A program made the position numbers and the translations under genes. DNA of 8,000 nt, taken from NCBI GenBank assembly GCA_016189825.1, contig JACPRR010000130.1, forward strand, positions 1-8,000, written 5' to 3'. Shown here piece by piece: positions 1-5,684 of this stretch; positions within the stretch are counted from its first letter, which is position 1; the number at the start of each line of letters is the position of its first letter. Under the pieces are notes generated by a model. The model saw nothing but the letters and a program-made list of their open reading frames with translations. It was not told where the DNA came from and did not search any database. Source of the stretch: Chloroflexota bacterium. Its GTDB lineage: Bacteria > Chloroflexota > Dehalococcoidia > JACPPY01.

Positions 1-665
1 GCGTAGTGCAGCGGCCTCTGCACGCACTGCGCAGCGTCCATCACCATGTTGTCGCGAAGGTAGTCGAAGCCGAACTCATGGTTTGTGCCGTAGGTGATGT
101 CGGCGGCGTAGGCGTCCCGGCGGGCGAGGGGGCGAAGGTGTTTCCAGGCAGCCTGCTCCGAGTCGAAGGCGGGATCGTAAAGGAATGACGCCTCGTGCTG
201 TATGACGGCGACGCTGATGCCGAGGGCATGGTAGATGGCGCCCATCCAGTTGGCGTCGCGCTTGGCCAGATAGTCGTTCACGGTGACCAGGTGGCAGCCG
301 CAACAGCCCAGCGCATTGAGGTAGAGCGGCAGCGTTGCCACCAGCGTCTTGCCCTCGCCGGTCTTCATCTCGGCGATCTTGCCCTGGTGCAGCACCATGC
401 CGCCCATGAGCTGGGCGTCGAAGTGCCTCTGGCCGATGGTCCGCCTGGCTGCTTCGCGCACCGCGGCAAAGGCCTCGGGAAGGATGTCATCCAGCGACTC
501 CCCCGCGCCGAGCCGCTCCTTGAGCTCGGGGGTCTTGCCCTTCAGCTCCTCAGGGGACAACCTTTCCATCTCGGGCTCGAGGTCGTTGATGTGGCGCACC
601 GCGGGTTGCAGGCGCTTGATCTCGGCCTCGTTGGAGTCAACAAGTTTGCCAAGCCACTTAAACAT
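1..665 (-). CDS. secA: Preprotein translocase subunit SecA, N-terminal part (cut by window edge)
   Basis: SecA is the ATPase motor that pushes unfolded preproteins through the SecYEG channel at the cytoplasmic membrane. Reading from the ATG at 665 gives 221 codons, open at base 1; a full SecA is usually about 800-1000 residues. Visible landmarks are the N-terminal start [13 protein letters not shown], the LRP-type helix region with [16 protein letters not shown] (about 74-89), the Walker A stretch MKTGEGKT at 100-107, [17 protein letters not shown] (126-142) and [17 protein letters not shown] (191-207), all hallmarks of the first nucleotide-binding domain. An AGGT sits nine bases before the ATG. 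The segment [12 protein letters not shown] (154-165) resembles SecA of Dehalococcoidia as I remember it. CCGC at 121-124 is an unusual cysteine pair cluster where many SecA proteins have a G-x-G stretch. The gene follows the PIN toxin but has its own predicted promoter. Confidence 0.97.
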   Translation of the reverse strand, partial: MFKWLGKLVDSNEAEIKRLQPAVRHINDLEPEMERLSPEELKGKTPELKERLGAGESLDDILPEAFAAVREAARRTIGQRHFDAQLMGGMVLHQGKIAEMKTGEGKTLVATLPLYLNALGCCGCHLVTVNDYLAKRDANWMGAIYHALGISVAVIQHEASFLYDPAFDSEQAAWKHLRPLARRDAYAADITYGTNHEFGFDYLRDNMVMDAAQCVQRPLHY

Positions 666-702
666 AGTCAATTTACCTGTGAGATACTCTCGGACCCACT
701 CA

Positions 703-731
703 ATGATACACCGAACGCGAGTTCAGGCCAA
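703..731 (-). promoter_or_regulatory. Predicted sigma70-type promoter of secA
   Basis: On the minus strand a TTGGCC box (726-731, four of six matches to the -35 consensus) is followed after exactly 17 bases by TATCAT (703-708, five of six matches to -10). The expected start of transcription is near 696, about 30 bases before the secA ATG. The -35 box begins nine bases after the last base of the toxin stop codon, so secA need not depend on read-through from the toxin gene. Confidence 0.5.
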
Positions 732-739
732 CACGGGAC

Positions 740-1153
740 CTATACCGAAGGGACAAGGGTGAACCCGCCGGCGGCGAAGTGATGATCGAAAGCGAAACAG
801 TCGGTTATGCCGAGGTCGTTCATCACCGCAAAAGAGGTTGCGTCCACATAGCTCAAGGGGATGGTGTCGTGAAGCTCAATCAAGTCGTAGGCCCGCCGCT
901 CGAGGGCCTCGGACACGAACACGCGGTTGACATGGCTGGAATCTCTCATCGCCCCCAGGAACTTCCGGGCAACGCTGCGGCCAGCCCTTGACAGGATAAG
1001 CGTATACGTCTCGCCGATAACGAGATTGGTGGTGGTCATCCTGGCGTAGGTTCCCGCCATCTCAGCCAGGAACGCGCTCGCCGGCCCGTGGTTCCGGTCG
1101 GTGGCGTTCGCCACTGCGTACCAGGCCGACGTGTCGACGAAGACCGTTTTCAT
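740..1153 (-). CDS. vapC: PIN-domain toxin, VapC-like ribonuclease
   Basis: The 137-residue protein has the size and motif order of a VapC toxin, a magnesium-dependent endoribonuclease of the PIN superfamily that usually cleaves tRNA or rRNA when freed from its antitoxin. The acidic residues expected of the active site are present: D7 in VFVDTSAWYA, E48 in NLVIGET, D104 in SYVDATSF, and D118 and D123 in the stretch GITDCFAFDHHF. The ending GFTLVPSV is also typical of PIN proteins. The ATG at 1153 is preceded by GGGAG only three bases upstream, a short spacing. Its natural partner is the ribbon-helix-helix antitoxin ending at 1380, but 226 noncoding bases rich in repeats now separate them, where such pairs normally overlap. 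The reading frame and catalytic residues look intact. The target RNA cannot be read from the sequence. Confidence 0.88.
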   Translation of the reverse strand: MKTVFVDTSAWYAVANATDRNHGPASAFLAEMAGTYARMTTTNLVIGETYTLILSRAGRSVARKFLGAMRDSSHVNRVFVSEALERRAYDLIELHDTIPLSYVDATSFAVMNDLGITDCFAFDHHFAAGGFTLVPSV

Positions 1154-1169
1154 AAGCTCCCGCGAAGCT

Positions 1170-1314
1170 CGTCATTCCGGCCCGCGAGCCGGAATCCAGA
1201 AACCAGGGTGGTTGGGGGAACGTCTGGATACCGGCTGCAGTTTACCCTGAGCGCCACGCCCTTCGAGTCCTTCGACAGGCTCAGGAACCGTGGCGCCGAA
1301 GGGCCAGTATGACG
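1170..1314. repeat. Palindromic CGTCATTCCGG repeat, copy 1, with an enlarged loop
   Basis: The first hairpin is CGTCATTCCGG (1170-1180) pairing with CCGGAATCCAG (1189-1199). After a spacer comes CTGGATACCGG (1224-1234), and its partner arm CCAGTATGACG lies at 1304-1314. In the second copy at 2667-2742 the equivalent arms are only six bases apart; here 69 bases separate them, and those bases hold another repeat. The sequence type is familiar as a dispersed intergenic repeat in many bacterial genomes; that part is general knowledge, while the arms are seen directly. Confidence 0.7.
1245..1304. repeat. Second repeat type (CCTTCGACAGGCTCAGGA class) nested in copy 1
   Basis: This stretch contains CCTTCGACAGGCTCAGGA (1269-1286), which I recognise as a common dispersed intergenic repeat core. 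It is full of internal complementarity: CCTGAGC (1246-1252) with GCTCAGG (1279-1285), GCGCCACG (1251-1258) with CGTGGCGC (1289-1296), and GCCCTTCG (1258-1265) with CGAAGGGC (1297-1304). It occupies the loop of the second hairpin of the surrounding repeat, which suggests it arrived later. No coding potential. Confidence 0.6.
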
Positions 1315-1379
1315 TGAGGTAACACGGCTGGCAGACCGGGGCATTCGTACAGTTTTTGCGTTTCGGCGGAGTCCCGTTT

Positions 1380-1637
1380 TCATTTCTCCCAGCTCGAAAT
1401 TTCTCTCCCGGCGAGGTAGCGGTCGTGCTCTTCGGAGAGATTGTCCGGACCGCCGCTAATCATGCCGACTATGTTCAGCAGCGGGTCTTGTGTGGCCTTG
1501 TCCTCTTCCACGAGGATGCGCGCGCAGTCGCGTATCAGTTGGGCCTTGGACACCCCTCGGCGGGCAGCCAACCGGCGCAACTCCGCGTCGACTGCGGCAT
1601 CAAGATAGATTTGCGTCCTCTTCATCCTGGGAGACAT
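1380..1637 (-). CDS. vapB: Ribbon-helix-helix antitoxin, VapB-like
   Basis: The 85-residue protein opens with a CopG/Arc-type ribbon-helix-helix fold: strand MKRTQIYLD (5-13), helix AAVDAELRRLAARRG (14-28), turn and second helix VSKAQLIRDCARILVEE (29-45). Dimers of this fold bind operator DNA. The tail, with DPLLNIVGMISGG and SEEHDRYLA, resembles the toxin-binding region of RHH antitoxins that pair with PIN toxins. It would neutralise the VapC-like toxin and repress its own promoter. I chose ATG 1637 because AAGGTGG lies eight bases upstream; the GTG at 1649 would sit inside that ribosome binding site. The stop codon overlaps an ATG (ATGA), the usual antitoxin-toxin junction, but here that ATG belongs to the apparent duplicated copy of the toxin start rather than to the toxin itself. 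Confidence 0.82.
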   Translation of the reverse strand: MSPRMKRTQIYLDAAVDAELRRLAARRGVSKAQLIRDCARILVEEDKATQDPLLNIVGMISGGPDNLSEEHDRYLAGREISSWEK

Positions 1638-1659
1638 TTGTTGTGCCACCTTAATGAGC

Positions 1660-1707
1660 TATACATCTGCAATGGTAAGTATACAGCACTCAGGGAAGAG
1701 TGATCAA
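1660..1707 (-). promoter_or_regulatory. Predicted vapB promoter with possible operator repeats
   Basis: On the minus strand TTGATC (1702-1707) and TATACT (1678-1683) are 18 bases apart, four and five of six matches to the sigma70 consensus. Two copies of TATACA, read on the plus strand at 1680-1685 and 1660-1665, lie 20 bp apart, about two helical turns. One overlaps the -10 box, the other covers the expected transcript start region. Ribbon-helix-helix dimers often bind such spaced repeats, so this is a candidate autoregulatory site; the operator role is inferred. Confidence 0.38.
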
Positions 1708-1728
1708 CCGGTTGGGGGTTGGGCGGTA

Positions 1729-2295
1729 CTATATGACTTCCGCGTCCCTTTGTAGCCTTTCCCAAAGGGGGCCAAGGTTGAGCTTTTTAACCCACTCGGC
1801 GAGATAGGCCCGGTCGAGCCTGGCATGTTGCAGTTCGTAAATCCGCAGGGCATCCCCGAATTGCTTTTCGCTGCCCCCGCTCAGAGCGGCCCACCATAGC
1901 TTGGCGAGGATGGTGTCTTCAGGTGTGGGGACTTTCAGCCGGACTCCCGCGAATTCCTCTTGATATTTCCGGGCGAACCGCGACCGATCAAAAGGCTCGT
2001 CCGTCAGCACCCAGAAGTCTACTTTGTCGCCAGTTTCGATGTCGATAAGGTTGAACATGCCTTTGGCGGCGATGGCTTCCGCCATTGCTTCCGGGTCCAG
2101 GTGATAGGCAGGGGGCTGGAAAGCCGCGGCCAGCTTCTTCGCCCCAGTGGCGTTGATGGAAACGAGGAGATCCGCGTCATGCGTGGAGCGCGGTTCTCCG
2201 TGAAGGCTGGAGGCGACGGAGCCGGTCACCATGTAGTCGATGCCAGCTTCGTCGAGAGCCATGACGACCCGCTTCAGTAGTTCCTGTTGTGACAT
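1729..2295 (-). CDS. Nucleotidyltransferase of the DNA polymerase beta fold (AbiEii/MNT-like)
   Basis: The 188-residue protein has the core of a minimal nucleotidyltransferase. GS at 25-26 in MVTGSVASSLHGEPRSTHDADLLV is followed by D40 and D42 (the D-x-D metal pair), and D93 in GDKVDFWVL is a good third carboxylate. PTPEDTILAKLWW (123-135) matches a conserved helix in AbiEii-type enzymes, with K132. Relatives transfer nucleotides to RNA or protein; some are toxins in toxin-antitoxin or phage-defence pairs, others have unknown targets. The start ATG at 2295 lies inside the end of the preceding 75-aa gene, a 22-nt overlap, so the two are very probably translated from one message. No strong ribosome binding site is visible, which fits translational coupling. 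An internal ATG at 2262 is a less likely alternative. The substrate cannot be told from sequence. Confidence 0.8.
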   Translation of the reverse strand: MSQQELLKRVVMALDEAGIDYMVTGSVASSLHGEPRSTHDADLLVSINATGAKKLAAAFQPPAYHLDPEAMAEAIAAKGMFNLIDIETGDKVDFWVLTDEPFDRSRFARKYQEEFAGVRLKVPTPEDTILAKLWWAALSGGSEKQFGDALRIYELQHARLDRAYLAEWVKKLNLGPLWERLQRDAEVI

Positions 2296-2501
2296 TTTTC
2301 CAGGCGATCGAGGTATGTCCTGGTTATTTCAGCCGATGATTTTTCGGGGAAGCTCTTGCGCAGGCCGTGAAGGAATAGCTGCTTCGAAAACTCGGACAGC
2401 TCGAAGGCTTTCATCAACCGCTGCTCTGGCGTCATCTTGCGCAGCGCAGCGATATAAAGCTTGTGATTGGGGCGCCTCTTGACGCCGGCAGGCGGCTTCA
2501 T
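2274..2501 (-). CDS. Small 75-aa protein paired with the nucleotidyltransferase
   Basis: This 75-residue basic, helical protein has no name I can give with confidence. It begins MKPPAGVKRRPNHKLY and contains the conserved-looking blocks MTPEQRLMKAFELSEFSKQL (23-42) and LDRLEKCHNRNY (64-75). I recall similar short proteins encoded directly before nucleotidyltransferases in other bacteria, which supports a functional pair; this is memory, not a search. The ATG at 2501 is favoured because GGGGAG lies about nine bases upstream. The frame stays open much farther upstream, but that part runs through palindromic repeats and is not credible coding. The 22-nt overlap with the enzyme gene suggests coupled production at a fixed ratio. 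It could be an antitoxin-like partner or a target-recognition subunit; neither is shown. Confidence 0.72.
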   Translation of the reverse strand: MKPPAGVKRRPNHKLYIAALRKMTPEQRLMKAFELSEFSKQLFLHGLRKSFPEKSSAEITRTYLDRLEKCHNRNY

Positions 2502-2583
2502 GGCATTACACTCCCCACGCGATAACGGCAACTTTGGGCCAGTCTCCAGAGTCTGAAGAATGCTTACTAATTCCAATTTGCAG

Positions 2584-2647
2584 TCAAGATGACAGACCGA
2601 AGCACAGGCAGAGACGCCTGTGCCACCATTTTGCGGTGCCATCTTGA
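2584..2647. repeat. Nested palindromic element with 8-bp outer and inner arms
   Basis: Outer arms TCAAGATG (2584-2591) and CATCTTGA (2640-2647) are perfect inverted repeats. Inside lies a perfect 8-bp hairpin, GCACAGGC (2602-2609) with GCCTGTGC (2616-2623), loop of six. A weaker stem follows at about 2622-2639. The hairpin has the look of a dispersed intergenic repeat. Neither strand shows a T-run after the hairpin that would make it a standard terminator. Confidence 0.55.
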
Positions 2648-2666
2648 TAGCACATGCGAATAACCC

Positions 2667-2742
2667 CGTCATTCCGGACCCGATCCGGAATCCAGTCAGG
2701 GGCGCGGGGTTGTTCTGGATTCCGGCTTTCGCCGGAATGACG
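2667..2742. repeat. Palindromic CGTCATTCCGG repeat, copy 2 (76 bp, complete form)
   Basis: Four arms are visible in order: CGTCATTCCGG (2667-2677), CCGGAATCCAG (2685-2695), CTGGATTCCGG (2715-2725) and CCGGAATGACG (2732-2742). It can fold as two small hairpins or as one long palindrome, because arm 1 also pairs with arm 4 and arm 2 with arm 3. It is the same repeat as 1170-1314 without the extra material in the last loop. Confidence 0.75.
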
Positions 2743-2806
2743 CTTCGAGAACTAACTTCTGACTCAGGATGCCAGGCTCTATCGCCCATTATACACGGCG
2801 CCCCGG

Positions 2807-3376
2807 CTAGCGGCTGGCAGGCTGGGGGGCGCCGGGGGCCTGGGGCGCCAGCGGAGGGTTCTCGACGAGGTTCTGGAAAACGACGAACCACGAGTTGTCC
2901 ACAGTGGCGACGTCGTTCGAGTTCGGCACCCGCAGATAAAACGCGCTCCCGTTGGGCACCTGGTCGCCCACGGCGATATTCAGAATGGCCCCGTTCTTCA
3001 GTGTGAGCACGATTGTCATCTGGGGCTGTGTCAGGCCGAACTTGGCGAGGAGGTCCGGGCTGGCGTCCCTGGCAATGATCCGTTCTGTCTTCGGGCCGTT
3101 CAGGAGCAGCGGAATGCCGCCCCAGCGGTTCGGGTCCGTCGGGCTCTTCCCGGCATCGTCAAAGTGCCAGGTGCTGTCAGCCGCCTGCACGAAGGTCGCG
3201 CTCCTGGCGTCCCTGGTGAGCCGGACCGAGAAACGTGCCAGGTCGGCCCTGTCTATGGCCCAGGCATTCACCGCAGGAGGCGAGGGTGGCTTGGCCTTGG
3301 GCCACCTGGAAATACCGAAGTACCCTCCAAGTACGACCAGTATCGCTACCAGGATAAGGATATTCCTGCGCCTCAC
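2807..3376 (-). CDS. Short DUF4340 protein, membrane-anchored
   Basis: The 189-residue protein has one N-terminal membrane helix (about 5-22, ILILVAILVVLGGYFGI) and an extracytoplasmic part with the DUF4340 pattern: an early strand region with ARFSVRL and STWHF, then LLAKFGLTQPQMTIVLTL (109-126), AVGDQVPNGSAFYLRV (135-150) and VATVDNSWF (156-164). DUF4340 proteins are commonly encoded beside GldG-type ABC auxiliary proteins, as here, and are thought to work with that complex; no reaction is known. Many members are roughly twice as long with repeated modules, while this one has a single module and a proline-rich tail. The start is GTG at 3376, with GAGGGAGG four bases upstream. It is the last gene of the operon, 31 bases after the GldG-like gene. 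Confidence 0.85.
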   Translation of the reverse strand: MRRRNILILVAILVVLGGYFGISRWPKAKPPSPPAVNAWAIDRADLARFSVRLTRDARSATFVQAADSTWHFDDAGKSPTDPNRWGGIPLLLNGPKTERIIARDASPDLLAKFGLTQPQMTIVLTLKNGAILNIAVGDQVPNGSAFYLRVPNSNDVATVDNSWFVVFQNLVENPPLAPQAPGAPQPASR

Positions 3377-3407
3377 GGGGCCTCCCTCTTTTTTCGCGGC
3401 AAGTCCA

Positions 3408-4973
3408 CTATCTCCGCCGCCACCAGACGATCACCCCGCCGAGCAGCACCAGGAAGGGCAGAAGCCCGACGGCGGAGTACTTGATGAAGGTCTCCTGCTC
3501 GGGGCCCACGATCAGCCTGCGGAAGGGGAGAACGTTATGGCGCACCGTTATTAGCTGTGTCTGCTCGGTGAGCCAGCTCACGGTGTCAAGGAACAAGTCG
3601 CTGTTATTGCCGTTGTCATAGTGCTGGTTGGAGGCGAAGTCGGAGTCGCCGATCACCGCCAGACGGGTAGCTATATTCGGGTCCAGCAGCGTGCGCACTC
3701 CGATCTCGGTGGGAGCGGCGGCTACAAGGATGCCCAGGTTGAACGGGCCTTTGGTGTCGGCCTTGGGATCGAATACCGGGGCCTTCAGGCTGCTGGCGTC
3801 CTTCTCGAGCCACGATTGCGGAGTGGTTACCACGAGCGGCAGCATGCTGACGTTCTTGTCGGCTTTCTTCGGCAGATTGATTGCCGTGGCGTTTGGAAAG
3901 TACATGATGGGCAGGTTGAAGGCGTTCCGCTCCCGGGAAACAGTAGGTGAGTTCTTGTTCGGCGTGGCGAACGACGCCGGATCGATGATCGTATCTGAAG
4001 CCAGGCTCAGGCCCCAGGGGGCAATGAGCTGGTTGATGGTCTCAGGCGAGCCAGGGTCCGCCAGTATCATCGCGGTCCCGCCGGACTTGAGGTAGTGCAG
4101 GATAGCGGCGCTCTCGTTGGCCGCCAGGGCCTTTGTCGGCGCCACGATAACCAGCACGGAGGCGTCATCCGGCACAGTCTGATTGTTGATAAAGTCAAGC
4201 GTGGCTACCTGGTAGAGGTCGTCCTGCAAGCCCCGGGCGGCGGAGCTGAATCCGGTGGCCGCGGCGGAACCGTTGTCGCCTTCCCCGTGCCCGGTGAGGA
4301 AGTAGACTTTCTTCTGGACGGTGCCGGTAACCTGAAGGATGGCGCTGGTGAACGCATACTCCGCCTGCGCCTGGATCTCCTGGGGCAGGACCAGTTTGTC
4401 ATGGCCGTTGGCGCGGAAGACCACGGTCTGGTATTGATCGACCTTGTACTGCCTGGCCATGTCCGGGAATGCCTCGGGGTCGACCGCCTGGACCTTCACC
4501 TTGTCAGTCTGCTCCTGGTACTTGCTGAGCAGGAAGGAGGCGTAGGGGATCATGTCATTAGGGTCCTTGGTCGGGGCGAAGAAGGCGACCACATCCACCT
4601 CGTCCTTGAGCGCCGCGAGCACGTCCTTCGTCTGCGGGCTGAGCGTGTACTGCGACAGCTTGGTAAGGTCGAAGCGATGGTACTTGCCGACGCTGATGGC
4701 GTTGCCGAGGATAATGATGCCGACAAAGACGGAGGCCATCACGGTAGTGCCGGCGCTGAACCGCCCGCGCCGGTTGGTGAGGCTGGTCCTCACCGTCCTG
4801 AACTCGACGACGAGCGCCAGCACCATCAGGGCCACCCCTATTCCGAGGACGCCCCATGCGGCGAACTTGATACCGGGCAGCAGTAGCATGACCACGAGGC
4901 CGACTATTACGGCGGCAAGGCCAAGGATGGCGATGAGGGAAGCGTTGCTGCTTAGCGTAGACTTACTCTGCAT
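3408..4973 (-). CDS. GldG-like ABC transporter auxiliary protein
   Basis: The 521-residue protein matches the GldG family (ABC-type auxiliary domain, also seen in gliding-motility and uncharacterised transport operons). Two adjacent membrane helices (about 11-32 and 36-56) are followed by a third (77-95), then a large extracytoplasmic domain beginning FDLTKLSQYTLSPQT (101-115). Family landmarks are VDVVAFFAPTKDP (126-138), VYFLTGHGE (223-231), a GGTAMILADPGSP loop (298-310), and GDSDFASN with NSDLFLDTVSWL (442-468). A final helix (about 497-517) ends in WWRRR. The ATG at 4973 directly follows the permease stop without any gap, with GGTGG six bases upstream, so translation is probably coupled. 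The protein likely binds the permease and acts outside the membrane, perhaps on envelope material; the substrate is unknown. The two extra N-terminal helices before the usual one are worth noting. Confidence 0.9.
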   Translation of the reverse strand: MQSKSTLSSNASLIAILGLAAVIVGLVVMLLLPGIKFAAWGVLGIGVALMVLALVVEFRTVRTSLTNRRGRFSAGTTVMASVFVGIIILGNAISVGKYHRFDLTKLSQYTLSPQTKDVLAALKDEVDVVAFFAPTKDPNDMIPYASFLLSKYQEQTDKVKVQAVDPEAFPDMARQYKVDQYQTVVFRANGHDKLVLPQEIQAQAEYAFTSAILQVTGTVQKKVYFLTGHGEGDNGSAAATGFSSAARGLQDDLYQVATLDFINNQTVPDDASVLVIVAPTKALAANESAAILHYLKSGGTAMILADPGSPETINQLIAPWGLSLASDTIIDPASFATPNKNSPTVSRERNAFNLPIMYFPNATAINLPKKADKNVSMLPLVVTTPQSWLEKDASSLKAPVFDPKADTKGPFNLGILVAAAPTEIGVRTLLDPNIATRLAVIGDSDFASNQHYDNGNNSDLFLDTVSWLTEQTQLITVRHNVLPFRRLIVGPEQETFIKYSAVGLLPFLVLLGGVIVWWRRR

Positions 4974-5684
4974 TTAGTTCCACCTGCTGTTCTCGAGCGA
5001 CCGGATGCCAAGGAACAGGAAGAGGACTGTTACGCTGAGGTAGTAGACAACCCCCCTGGTATCGATCATCCCGCTGGTGAAATCAGGGTAGTACTTTGAG
5101 AGCGAGAAGTAGGCGACGGTGTTTCCCAGGTCCTTGGGCAGGAAGCTGGCTGCCTGTCCCACGAACCAGAGCGCGAACAGGATCCCGCCGCTGACCACCG
5201 CGGCTACAATCTGGTTCGATGTCAATGTCGAGGCGAACAGCCCTATTGACAGTGCAGCGCAGCCAAGCAGGAACAGCCCCAGGTACCCCGCCGAGATCGG
5301 GCCCCAGTCGGGGTCGCCGAAGATGCTGAGGAGCAGCGGGTAGTAGAGAGTGAGCGCGATCAGCGCCGTGAGCAGGCCGAGGCTGCCCAGGAACTTGCCG
5401 ATAATGACCTCGCTGTCCCTTACCGGCGCGGTAAGCAACAGCTCGAGCGTGCCCATCTTCCGCTCTTCGGCGATGAGCCGCATGGTGAGCATGGCGCCCA
5501 GGAGCAGGAGCACGAGGCTGCCCGGCCCGAGATATCCGGAGACGCTGGTCGAGGAGTACGTTGCCGAGCTGTAGCCGAAGAAGATGCCGGTGAGCGCCAG
5601 GAAGACCGCGCCCACCACGTACGCCATGGGAGAAGTGGTGTAGGACGTCAGCTCTCTGAGTGCGATCGTCCCGGTGTTCTTCAT
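4974..5684 (-). CDS. ABC-2 type permease, GldF-like
   Basis: The 236-residue integral membrane protein has about six helices (near 20-38, 55-70, 102-121, 132-150, 158-178 and 211-227). Between the second and third lies the diagnostic cytoplasmic stretch AEERKMGTLELLLTAPV (72-88), typical of ABC-2/GldF permeases and probably the contact for the ATPase. This subunit would form the membrane path or mechanical element of the ABC complex. Its ATG at 5684 overlaps the ATPase stop by four bases (ATGA), with GGAGG seven bases upstream. Only one permease gene is present, so a homodimer is expected. The transported substrate is not evident. Confidence 0.92.
   Translation of the reverse strand: MKNTGTIALRELTSYTTSPMAYVVGAVFLALTGIFFGYSSATYSSTSVSGYLGPGSLVLLLLGAMLTMRLIAEERKMGTLELLLTAPVRDSEVIIGKFLGSLGLLTALIALTLYYPLLLSIFGDPDWGPISAGYLGLFLLGCAALSIGLFASTLTSNQIVAAVVSGGILFALWFVGQAASFLPKDLGNTVAYFSLSKYYPDFTSGMIDTRGVVYYLSVTVLFLFLGIRSLENSRWN

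Larger units (their letters stand above)
1144..1383. mobile_element. Candidate small insertion splitting the toxin-antitoxin junction, with 10-bp direct repeats
   Basis: The minus-strand sequence ATGAAAACGG occurs twice, at 1383-1374 and at 1153-1144, exactly 230 bp apart. The first copy overlaps the antitoxin stop as ATGA; the second is the true toxin start. Both are preceded by GGGAG. The 220 bp between the copies has no plausible gene and consists largely of palindromic repeats. Just inside the direct repeats lies an imperfect inverted pair, 1157-1166 against 1362-1371, matching at eight of ten positions. This pattern fits a non-autonomous element with a target duplication. There is no transposase, and no second copy of the whole segment in the window, so the mobile nature is inferred. 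Confidence 0.45.
2502..2806. other. Noncoding stretch between the DUF4340 gene and the 75-aa gene
   Basis: About 305 bases without a credible gene. They hold two palindromic repeats, described separately. No hairpin followed by a clear T-tract is visible on the minus strand, so the end of the gld-like operon transcript is not defined. A TTGACT lies on the minus strand near 2583-2588, but the -10-like candidate after it (TAAGCA at a 15-base spacing) is weak, so the promoter of the 75-aa gene remains uncertain. Confidence 0.6.

Noticed and set aside
195..782. Plus-strand open frame of 195 codons
   Set aside because: Antisense to secA and to the end of the toxin gene; secA on the other strand is unmistakable.
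1150..1383. Minus-strand frame of 77 codons starting at the ATG that overlaps the antitoxin stop
   Set aside because: It has the position expected for a toxin, but after the fourth codon it runs through palindromic repeats and has no PIN motif. It is better seen as a by-product of the apparent insertion.
1170..2742. Repeats considered as a CRISPR array
   Set aside because: Only two copies, far apart, each self-complementary and of unequal length, with genes between; no regular spacers and no cas genes.
2602..2742. Hairpins considered as rho-independent terminators
   Set aside because: Stems are strong, but no T-tract follows them on either strand, and they match dispersed palindromic repeats better.
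2788..2793. Perfect TATAAT on the minus strand
   Set aside because: No acceptable -35 box lies 16-18 bases upstream, and it is almost 290 bases from the next start codon; chance is more likely.
2502..2891. Upstream extension of the 75-aa protein to a 205-residue protein
   Set aside because: The added part translates the palindromic repeats and the end of the DUF4340 gene. ATG 2501 has a good ribosome binding site and gives a compact product.
4095..4886. Plus-strand open frame of 263 codons
   Set aside because: Antisense to the GldG-like gene, no recognisable motif, composition of a shadow frame.
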